DNA from: CAYTBN01 sp964436045
Lineage (GTDB): Bacteria > Myxococcota_A > UBA796 > UBA9615 > CAYRNR01
Assembly: GCA_964436045.1 (NCBI GenBank)
Contig: CAYTBN010000023.1
Location: 1-64,000 of the forward strand
Direction: 5' to 3'
DNA length: 64,000 nucleotides
Of the stretch, positions 24,739 to 33,200 are shown piece by piece. The notes beneath the pieces are model-generated. The model did no database searches. It had not been told where the DNA came from and saw only the letters and a program-made list of their open reading frames with translations. Each line of letters begins with the position of its first letter. The stretch's first letter is position 1. The translations under genes were made by a program, and so were the position numbers.

Positions 24739-26622
24739 TCAGGAATCCTTGTCGCGGCCGAACAGCTTGCCAAACGAGAGCTTGCTCTTGCCGTCGGCCT
24801 TGCGGGCGGCGGCGTCGGCCTTGCGCAGATCGCCGAGGGCTTCGGCATTGGACGGTTGCAGGCGCACGACGCGCTTGAACAGCTCCCGCGCGAACTCGTG
24901 CTCGCCCTTGATCGCCGAGATCTTCCCCAGCAGGTGCATGGGGATCGGGTTCTTGGAACGCCGCTGCAGGATGTTGCGAATCGTCTGCTCGGCTTCCTCC
25001 GCGGCCTCCGGCTCCGACCCCTGCTTGAGGCGCCAGGTCGTGTACGCGTGGAACACGGTGTAGTCGTCTTCCTCGCTGTAGCCGGAGTGCGCGCGCGTGA
25101 ATTGCTCGTGGGCCGAGGTCAGCTGTCCCTGCGCCAGCAAGCGGACGCCGGCCTTGTAGGCGGATTCGGCGTCCATGATCGCCCGCGCCTTCTCCATCGC
25201 GACTTCTTCCGGGGTCTGCTTGCCGAGGATCTTGTAGTCGACGTAGTCCTTCCGGCTCGCCTCGCTCGACAGGGTCTCGCTGGCCTCGCTGATGCGGGCG
25301 AAGATCCGCTGCGCCTCGCGACGGATCGGCACCGGTTCATCGTTGAAGCGGTCCGGGTGGTACTGCTTGGCCAGCTCGAAATAGGCGTCCCGGATGGCCG
25401 TCGCGTCGGCGTCGACCTCCAGCCCGAACAGCTCGAAGAAGTTGCGGGCCTCCATGACGGCGGCGTCCGCCCTGAGTGACTCCCAGCGCTGCGTCTGCTC
25501 ATCGTCCATCTCGGCGATTTCGGCCTCGATGGCCTCGCCGTCGTCGCTGTCATCGTCGAGCGAGAGCTCGGCGATGCCGGCGCGGGCGGTCTGGCGTCGC
25601 TTCAGCTCGCTGGCCGACACCTCGGTGGTGAATCCGCCGCCGAACAGGGACTTGCCGAGGGAGTCGATGTGGCTCTGTAGCTCCCGGACATCGTCGTCCG
25701 CGTCCTCGTCGAGGGGAGGAGGCTGGGCCTCGCCGTGGAAGGAGTCCTCGTCCTCGGACGGAGTCCCCGCGGGTGAACTCTGCGAGGTCTCCGCGCGCCG
25801 ATCCTTCGTCTTTGCGGTGACGATCACCTCCCGGTCACCACGGGCCACGTAGGCTGTCGACGAGCGTCCGACGCCCGAGTCTTCCCGGGTCGACGCGAAG
25901 GTGAGCGCGGTCTCGGCCATGCCCGACACCAGCAGGAGCCACAGCAGGCACGTCGCCCGGCTTGCCTCGCCGGAAGCCGCCGCGATGCACCCGGCCACGC
26001 TGCGGGTCCCGTCGACGGCGTCCAGCAGCGCGCCGTCGGCCTCCTCGACGCGGAATTCGTCCACGGAGCAAGGCAACTCATCGACGAAGCGCAGTTGCTG
26101 GCCCATGAAGGGCATCAACCGCCGCTGGAGGTCCATCTGGGCGCCGTCGCGCAGCAGGGCCTTGAGCATCAGCCGTGGAAGGCGGAGGGAGAGCGGGGGG
26201 CCGGAGAGGGATGGATCGTCCTGCGGCTTGAACCGGTAGTCCCCGTCGGGCCATGACCCGGAGGACACCAGCAGGAACGCCGCCCGCCAGCGCAGATACC
26301 CTTCGACCTTCTCGGGTTCGACCACCTCGCGGGCGACCAGCGCCTCGACGGGATTCCGTCCCTCGGCCCGGCACTCGTCCACGATGGACTTGGCGGTGTC
26401 CTTGTCGAGTACGCCACGGGAGACCAGCAACGTCGGAAGGGCCTCGCGGGGGGAGTTGCTCTCGGCCCGGTTGGGCTGACCGTCGCGGAAGCAGACCAAC
26501 CGGCGGATCGGGCCGCGCCGCAAGGTGAGGATGCCGCTGGCACCCCGCGCCAGCGGCATGCACATCGCTGCCACGGGATGAACGGCGGGGAACGCGCCCC
26601 TCTCACCGACCTGGAATCTCAT
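24739..26622 (-). CDS. DUF4388-like and J-domain protein with C-terminal TPR-like region
   Basis: A protein of 627 residues typical of myxobacteria-like genomes. The N-terminal region (ASGILTLRRGPIRRLVCFRDGQPNRAES) resembles the DUF4388/PATAN domain that senses or scaffolds regulatory complexes. A long acidic middle follows. A J domain lies near residues 390-460 (FFELFGLEVDADATAIRDAY, then LAKQYHPDRF with intact HPD), and a helical repeat region near the C-terminus includes AKGEHEFARELFKRVVRLQPSNAEAL-like segments. It probably recruits a DnaK-type chaperone to a scaffold. ATG at 26622 with GAGG upstream is chosen over GTG at 26661. Confidence 0.8.
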   Translation of the reverse strand: MRFQVGERGAFPAVHPVAAMCMPLARGASGILTLRRGPIRRLVCFRDGQPNRAESNSPREALPTLLVSRGVLDKDTAKSIVDECRAEGRNPVEALVAREVVEPEKVEGYLRWRAAFLLVSSGSWPDGDYRFKPQDDPSLSGPPLSLRLPRLMLKALLRDGAQMDLQRRLMPFMGQQLRFVDELPCSVDEFRVEEADGALLDAVDGTRSVAGCIAAASGEASRATCLLWLLLVSGMAETALTFASTREDSGVGRSSTAYVARGDREVIVTAKTKDRRAETSQSSPAGTPSEDEDSFHGEAQPPPLDEDADDDVRELQSHIDSLGKSLFGGGFTTEVSASELKRRQTARAGIAELSLDDDSDDGEAIEAEIAEMDDEQTQRWESLRADAAVMEARNFFELFGLEVDADATAIRDAYFELAKQYHPDRFNDEPVPIRREAQRIFARISEASETLSSEASRKDYVDYKILGKQTPEEVAMEKARAIMDAESAYKAGVRLLAQGQLTSAHEQFTRAHSGYSEEDDYTVFHAYTTWRLKQGSEPEAAEEAEQTIRNILQRRSKNPIPMHLLGKISAIKGEHEFARELFKRVVRLQPSNAEALGDLRKADAAARKADGKSKLSFGKLFGRDKDS

Positions 26623-26673
26623 GCTATCTGCCTCACGACGGGGAATGGCGGTCGAACTCACCCCGACTGCCCA

Positions 26674-26701
26674 TTGACGCCGATTGTACCCGACCTACAA
26701 C
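26674..26701 (+). promoter_or_regulatory. Sigma-70-like promoter candidate for the HtrA gene
   Basis: TTGACG and TACAAC separated by 16 bases lie 121 bases upstream of the protease start codon. The -35 box is close to consensus. It also overlaps the region upstream of the J-domain gene on the other strand. Confidence 0.45.
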
Positions 26702-26821
26702 TGGAATAACTTGCGTCAAGCCGGGTCATCGGGGCAACGACCGGTTCTTCCAGGCCCGACACGGCGTCGTTGGCGGGGTGAGGTCCAGCGGAGTCGGCGT
26801 GCAGTCCAGGAGGTGAGGCCA

Positions 26822-28402
26822 ATGAAACAAGCGTGGAAGATAGTGACCGGCAGCATCGGCGCCGGAGCGTTCATGGCGGTGCTGGCCGCCACCACATTGA
26901 TATGCCGTGCTGGTGAGGTCCCGGCAGCCGACGGCGGCCTGGCCGCGCCCGTGGCGGTGACCCAGGGCACGGACGCCTGGTCCATCGAACAGGCGATCGT
27001 CGCCGCGGCGGAGTCGACCAGCCGCTCGGTGGTCTCCATCGAGGTCCAGGTGCCGATCCAGATCGCGATGACCCGGATGATGCCCTTCGGCAGCCCCTTC
27101 GAGGACGATCCCTTCCTGTTCTTCGACCCCGACCACATGGGCGGGCAGGGAGACGAGGAGGATGGCGCCGAGGCGCCGGAGCAGCTCATGTCCCACGGCG
27201 GGTCGGGAGTGGTCCATTCGACCGCGGGGCACATCGTCACCAACCACCACGTCATCGAAGACGCCCGCGAGATCCGCGTCACCCTGAACGATGGCCGCAC
27301 CTTCGATGCCGAGGTCGTGGGGTCCGACGCCGAGAGCGATCTGGCGGTGATCAAGATCGACGCCGACGGCCTGACTCCGGCAATCTTTGCCGACGCCGAG
27401 GCCATCCGTCCGGGCCAGTTCGCCATCGCCGTGGGTATGCCGCTCGGGCTGGACTACTCGGTCACCGTCGGCCACGTGAGCGCGCTGGGGCGGGGCGGCC
27501 TGTACCCGGGCGATCTGTTGATGCAGATGCAACACCGGGCCAGCAGCCGGCTCTCGATCCAGAACTTCATCCAGACCGACGCCTCCATCAACCCCGGCAA
27601 CTCCGGCGGTCCGCTGGTCAACCTGTCGGGCGAGGTGATGGGGATCAACACCATCGTTCAGGGCGGCGTGGGCGGCGGCTTCGGCTTCGCGATCCCGTCG
27701 GACATCGTCGATCGGGTGGCGGTGCAGCTGATCGAGACGGGGGTGGTCTCGCGGGCCTGGCTGGGCATCTCGATGACCGATCTGACCTACGAGAAGGCGC
27801 AGGCCCTCGAGGTCGGCCGCAACCGGGGCGCGCTGGTCGAAGAGGTCTTCGACGACAGCCCGGCCGAGCGCGCGGGCATCAAGCGCTACGACGTGATCGT
27901 GGCCGTGGACGGGGACGAGGTGTCCGGCAGCACGGACGTGGTCTACCGCGTGTCGAGTCACCTGGCCGGCGACGAGCTCTCGGTGACCTTCGTGCGTTCC
28001 GGCAAGGAGAAGACCAAGCGGGTCGAGACCGGTGAACGTTCGACCGGCCTGGCGACCGCCCCGGGGCTCGAGCCGGACGAGGAGGAAGAGGAGACCGCGG
28101 GCAGCCCGGCGAGCGAATACGGAATGATGCTGGCCCAGCTCAACGCGGAGCGGAATCGTCAGCTGGATCGGACCGAGGACGCCGCGGGGGTGTTCGTCTC
28201 CCAGGTGGTCCCATCCGCCCCGGCCCACCGCGCGGGCATCCGCGCGGGCGACGTACTCATCGATGTGGATGGCAAGGCCGTCACAGGCCCCGATCAGGTG
28301 GTGCGCGCGCTGGAGAAGGCCAGCAAGGAGTACGTCCCGGTCACGGTCGAGCGCGACGGGCGGCAGCGGTTCGTGGCCCTCAAGCGGATCGGGGGCGAGT
28401 AG
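26822..28402 (+). CDS. Periplasmic serine protease of the HtrA/DegP family
   Basis: A Do-like protease of 526 residues for folding stress in the periplasm. After a signal peptide (helix near 11-28) comes the trypsin-like domain with His143 in TNHHVIED, Asp173 in ESDLAVIKID and Ser261 in NPGNSGGPLV, so the triad is intact. Two PDZ domains follow, with GALVEEVFDDSPAERAGIK in the first and GVFVSQVVPSAPAHRAGIR in the second, split by an acidic Glu-rich linker. An acidic insert rich in Asp and Gly precedes the catalytic His. The start has AGGAGGTGA six bases upstream, so the longer frame to 26684 is not used. Confidence 0.94.
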   Translation: MKQAWKIVTGSIGAGAFMAVLAATTLICRAGEVPAADGGLAAPVAVTQGTDAWSIEQAIVAAAESTSRSVVSIEVQVPIQIAMTRMMPFGSPFEDDPFLFFDPDHMGGQGDEEDGAEAPEQLMSHGGSGVVHSTAGHIVTNHHVIEDAREIRVTLNDGRTFDAEVVGSDAESDLAVIKIDADGLTPAIFADAEAIRPGQFAIAVGMPLGLDYSVTVGHVSALGRGGLYPGDLLMQMQHRASSRLSIQNFIQTDASINPGNSGGPLVNLSGEVMGINTIVQGGVGGGFGFAIPSDIVDRVAVQLIETGVVSRAWLGISMTDLTYEKAQALEVGRNRGALVEEVFDDSPAERAGIKRYDVIVAVDGDEVSGSTDVVYRVSSHLAGDELSVTFVRSGKEKTKRVETGERSTGLATAPGLEPDEEEEETAGSPASEYGMMLAQLNAERNRQLDRTEDAAGVFVSQVVPSAPAHRAGIRAGDVLIDVDGKAVTGPDQVVRALEKASKEYVPVTVERDGRQRFVALKRIGGE

Positions 28403-28409
28403 CCGCCCG

Positions 28410-30194
28410 TCAATCCTTGGAGAGCGTCAGTCCGAGGTCGCGCAGCTGGGCGGGATCGACCGCCGAGGGGGCGGCGGTCATCGGACAGCTGGCGGACGTG
28501 GTCTTGGGGAAGGCGATCACGTCGCGGATCGCGTCCGTTCCCGCCAGCATCGCCACCATCCGATCGAAGCCGAAGGCCAACCCTCCGTGGGGCGGGGCTC
28601 CGTAGGACAGGGCACGGCGCAGGAAGCCGAACTTGTCCGCGGCCTCCTGTTCGCCGATGCCCAGGGCGCGGAACATGCGGTCCTGCAGCTCCGGCTCGTG
28701 GATGCGCAGGGAACCACCCCCCAGCTCCACTCCGTTGACCACCAGATCGTAGGCCCGCGCCCGCACCCGGCCCGGATCGCTGTCCAGCAGGGGCAGGTCC
28801 TCGGAGAGCGGCCGGGTGAAGGGGTGGTGCATGGCCACGTGGCGGTCCGCCTCCTCGTCGTACTCCACCAGCGGGAAGTCGACGATCCAGGCGCAGGCGA
28901 AGGTGTCCTTCGGGATCAGGTCGTGTTCGGCGGCCAGCTCCCGGCGTAGACGATCCATCGCGGTCAGCACGACCGCCGATTCGCCGGTGGCGGCCAGGAA
29001 CAGATCGCCAGCGGTGGCGCCGGTTCGGTCGGCGACGGCGGCCTGGAAGTCCTCGGCGAACCCCTTGGCCCCCGGTCCGGTCCAGCGGTCGTCGGCGATC
29101 TTGGCCCACAGCAGGCCGCCGAGCCCCAGCTGCTTTGCCCGGTCGGTGTGGGCATCCAGCTGCTTGCGGCTGCGGGAGGCGCCGCCGGGCAGCACCATCG
29201 CCCGCAGGATGCCGCCGTCGGCGATGGCGTTGCGCACGAAGTCGAAGCGGATCTCGCCGAGCCCGTCGCCGTCGATCAGCTCCATGCCGAAGCGCAGGTC
29301 CGGCTTGTCGCTGCCGTAGCGGGCCATCGCCTCGGCGTGGGCCATGCGGGGGAAGGGGGCCGGCAGCTCGACGCCCAGGCACTCGCGCCACAGGGCGACC
29401 ATCAGCCGCTCGGCGACCGCCATCACCTCGTCCTCGCCCACGAAGCTCATCTCGAGGTCGATCTGGGTGAACTCCGGTTGGCGGTCGGCGCGCAGGTCCT
29501 CGTCGCGGAAGCAGCGGACGATCTGCATGTAGCGGTCGACGCCAGCGACCATCAGCAGCTGCTTGAACAGCTGGGGTGACTGGGGCAGGGCGTAGAACTC
29601 GCCCCGGGAGATGCGGCTGGGCACCAGGAAGTCCCGGGCACCCTCGGGGGTGGAGCGGGTCAGCACCGGGGTCTCCACCTCGAGGAATCCCAGGGCATCC
29701 AGCTCCCGGCGGGCCACCTGCATCGCCCGGTGGCGCAGCACCAGGTTGCCCATCAGCTCGGGGCGGCGCAGGTCCAGGTATCGATGGGTCAGCCGGGTCT
29801 CCTCGTGGCTGGCCGTGCGCAGGGACAGGTCGAAGGGGAGGGGCTCGCAGGCGGCGAGCCGGCGCCAGCTGACGACCTCGACCTCGATGGCGCCGGTGCC
29901 GTCACCCTTTCGCTGCGCCTCGGGGCGGGCGCGGACGGCGCCGCGGATCGACAGCACCGCCTCGGCGCGGATGTCGGCCGGGGTCAGGCCGCCGGTCTCG
30001 TCGGCGGTGTCCGACAGCACGACCTGGGTCGACCCGAAGCGGTCGCGCAGCTGCAGGAACGTCAGGCCCCCCAGGTCGCGGACAGCGCCGACCCAGCCGT
30101 CGAGCACCACCTGGGTACCGGCGTCGGCCAGGCCGAGTTCGCCGCAGGTGTGGGTTCGACGGGGGACATCGGTCGCAGGGGATTTGTCGCTCAT
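28410..30194 (-). CDS. aspS: Aspartyl-tRNA synthetase
   Basis: A class II synthetase of 594 residues, the usual bacterial length. An N-terminal OB-fold (DGWVGAVRDLGGLTFLQLRDR) is followed by the catalytic core with RHRAMQVARRELDALGFLEVETP, the flipping-loop region TRSTPEGARDFLVPSR, and RCFRDEDLRADRQPEFTQID (motif 2). A GAD-type insertion follows, and motif 3 lies near GLAFGFDRMVAML. The sequence alone does not show whether it is discriminating or also charges tRNA-Asn. It converges on the HtrA gene with seven bases between stops. Confidence 0.96.
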   Translation of the reverse strand: MSDKSPATDVPRRTHTCGELGLADAGTQVVLDGWVGAVRDLGGLTFLQLRDRFGSTQVVLSDTADETGGLTPADIRAEAVLSIRGAVRARPEAQRKGDGTGAIEVEVVSWRRLAACEPLPFDLSLRTASHEETRLTHRYLDLRRPELMGNLVLRHRAMQVARRELDALGFLEVETPVLTRSTPEGARDFLVPSRISRGEFYALPQSPQLFKQLLMVAGVDRYMQIVRCFRDEDLRADRQPEFTQIDLEMSFVGEDEVMAVAERLMVALWRECLGVELPAPFPRMAHAEAMARYGSDKPDLRFGMELIDGDGLGEIRFDFVRNAIADGGILRAMVLPGGASRSRKQLDAHTDRAKQLGLGGLLWAKIADDRWTGPGAKGFAEDFQAAVADRTGATAGDLFLAATGESAVVLTAMDRLRRELAAEHDLIPKDTFACAWIVDFPLVEYDEEADRHVAMHHPFTRPLSEDLPLLDSDPGRVRARAYDLVVNGVELGGGSLRIHEPELQDRMFRALGIGEQEAADKFGFLRRALSYGAPPHGGLAFGFDRMVAMLAGTDAIRDVIAFPKTTSASCPMTAAPSAVDPAQLRDLGLTLSKD

Positions 30195-30238
30195 CGCAGG
30201 TCTCCGCGGGTTGGGGACGGGGGCGAAAAGGTACGCGT

Positions 30239-30287
30239 GGGGGCGGGCCTTGTCTACAGAAGGGGGCGGGCACCGGAGGGGGGCGGG
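30239..30287 (+). repeat. Three copies of GGGGGCGGG between genes
   Basis: Three copies of GGGGGCGGG at about 30239, 30262 and 30279 lie in the short gap between the giant lipoprotein gene and aspS. The spacing and G-run lengths would allow a G-quadruplex on the plus strand. No function is known. Confidence 0.6.
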
Positions 30288-30296
30288 CTCCAGCGG

Positions 30297-33200
30297 CTAG
30301 TACTCAGGACCCCCGGCGTAGTAACAGGAACCATCGTCGGCATCCAGGTGGCCGTCCATGTCGTCGTCGATACCGTTGTTGCACTCCGCCACACCGTATC
30401 CCGCCTCGTAGCCGTTCGCGTTGCAGTCCGGGTCGTCGCCGTCGAACCACCCGTCGCTGTCGTTGTCCAGGCCGTCAGTGCAGGGATCGGCGCCGCTGGC
30501 CTCGTCGTCGACGATCGACCACAGCCCCCACAGGTCGCACTCGGGGTCGTCGATGTCGGTCCAGCCGTCGCCGTCGTTGTCGGCGCCGTCGTTACACTCG
30601 CTGGCGCCGAAGCCCACCTCGCCGACCGCGCCGACGGCGAAGCAGTCGATGTCCTGCTCGTCGATCCAGCCGTCGCCGTCGTTGTCCAGGCCGTCGGCGC
30701 AGGGGCTGACGCCCCAGTCCTCGTACTCGGTCAGGGCGGTGACGCAGTCCGGATCGTCCACGTCCGCCAGCCCATCGCCGTCGTTGTTGAGGCCGTCGTT
30801 GCACTCGGCGGTGCCGAAGCCGGCCTCCGATCCGCCCGTCGCGCACTCGGGATCGTCGTTGTCGGTCCAGCCGTCCGCGTCGTTGTCGACGAGATCGTCG
30901 CAGTTGCTCTCGTCCGGGTCGAAGCCGTCCACGCAGTCCAGGTCGTCGGCGTCGGTGTCGCCGTCGCCATCGTCGTCGACCCCGTTGCTACAATCCACGA
31001 TGGCTCCATCGGACTCGTCCGCGTCGCCCAGGTTGGCGCAGCCGCCGTCGGCGACGTCCACGTAGCCGTCCCCGTCGTTGTCGACTCCGTCGTTGCAGTC
31101 CGCGGTCTCGCTGTCCTTGCCGTCGAGGCAATGGGGATCGTCCCCGTCGATCAGGCCGTCGCCGTCGTCGTCCTGGTTGTTGTTGCACTCCGCGGAGCCA
31201 GGATCCGTCTCGTCGTTGTCGATCTGTGCCAGGCAGCCCGGGTCGTCCAGGTCGGTCCAGCCGTCGCCGTCGTTGTCGGCGCCGTCGCTGCAGGCGCTGG
31301 ATTCGTCGTCGTCGCTGCCCGGGAAGCAGTTGGGATCGTTGCCATCGACGAAGCCGTCGCCGTCGTTGTCGACGCCGTCGTTACACTGGCTGTCGCCGAA
31401 GCCGCCCTCGTCGTCCAGGGTGTTGCCGCCTCCGCAGCCCGGATCCCACTCGTCGATCCAGCCGTCACCGTCGTTGTCGTCGTTGTCGTCGCAAGCCGCG
31501 GTCTCGGCGTCGTCGTATGCGTCGTCGCAGTGGGGATCGTCGGCGTCGGTGTCGCCGTCGCCGTCGTTGTCGGCGCCGTCGTTGCACTCGCTGCCGTAGT
31601 CGACGCCGTCCTCGGCGAACGGATAGGCCACACACTCGGGGTCGTCCAGGTCGGTCCAGCCGTCGCCGTCGTTGTCGGCGCCGTCGCCGCAGTCGCTGAC
31701 CACGCCTGTGTCCTCGTCGTCGCCCAGCGCGGACGCGCACTCGGGATCGTCGGCGTCCACCAGGCCGTCGCCGTCGTTGTCCGCCCCGTCGTTGCACTCC
31801 GACAGGCCGAAGCCGTCCTCGTGCAGTCCGGAGATGCAGTCCGGGTCATCGGCGTCGGTCCAGCCGTCCGAGTCGTTGTCCAGCCCGTCGGCACAGCTCG
31901 GCGTCGCCTCGTCGTCGTCCAGCGCGTCGTCGCAGTCGCCGTCGTCGGCGTCCGCGTCGCCGTCCAGGTCGTTGTCCAGCCCGTCGTTGCAGGCGGTGCC
32001 GCCCAGACCGCTCTCCTCGAAGGGTGCGGTCCAGCAGTCGGGATCGGCCAGGTCGACCCAGCCGTCCAGGTCCTCGTCGGCGCCGTTGCCGCAGGGGGCC
32101 ACGCCGCCGTCGGTCTCGTCGTCGTCGGCCGCGTTGGCGCAGCCCGGGTCGTCGCCGTCGGTGGCGCCGTCGCCGTCGTTGTCGTCGCCGTCGTTACACG
32201 CCGCGGCGCCGTAGCCGGCCTCGTGGTCGCCGCTCAGGCAGTCCGGGTCGTCCAGGTCCACGTAGCCGTCGCCGTCGTTGTCCACCCCGTCGGCGCAGGT
32301 GTCGGTGGACTCGCTGGTGTCCCAGCCGTCGTCGCAGTCCGGGTCGTCGGCGTCGACCAGCCCGTCGGCGTCGTTGTCGGCCTCGTCGTTGCAGGCCGTG
32401 CCCACGGGCTGTCCCTCGTCCTCGGCCAGGGGGTCGCCGTAGCAGCCCGGGTCCTCCAGGTAGTCCATCCAGCCGTCGACGTCGTCGTCCGCCCCGTTGG
32501 AGCAGGCCGCCGTGAACTCGTTGTCGTCCCAGCCGTCGTCGCAGTCCGGGTCGTCGGAGTCGATGAACCCGTCCCCGTCATTGTCGCTGAGGTCGTTGCA
32601 CTCGTAGGACGGATCGGGGCCGCCCTCTGCCGGGCCGTTGGGCACACCCCCGCAGCCCGGATCCTCGAGATAGTCGAACCAGCCGTCGTTGTCCTCGTCG
32701 AGGCCGTTGTTGCAGATCCAGGTCATCTCGAAGGGATCGAAGGCGTCGTCACAGTCCGGGTCGAACCGGTCGATGTCGCTGTTGCCGTCGTTGTCGATGG
32801 TGTCGTTGCACTCCAGCGACGGATCGTCCAGCGAACCGTCCTCGGTCTCGAAGCCCGGGTCGTCGGCGCCCACCTGGCAGTCCGGGTCGTCGGTGTCGAC
32901 CCAGGTATCGCCGTCGTCGTCCACGCCGTTGGCGCACTCGGGGGTGCCCTCGTTGTCGTCGAATCCGTCGGCGCAGTCGGCGTCGGCCTCGTCGATGTCG
33001 CCGTCGCCGTCGTTGTCCTGGCCGTCGTTGCAGGCGGTGGTGCCGCCGTCCGCCTCGTCGTCGTCGGTGGGGCCGGTGCAGCCCGGGTCCTCGTCGGCGT
33101 CGGTCCAGCCGTCCAGGTCGTCGTCCACGCCGTTGTCGCACAGGGGCTGCTCGTCGCCGTCGTTGGCGTCGTCGCAGTCCGGATCGGCGCCGTCGACCAG

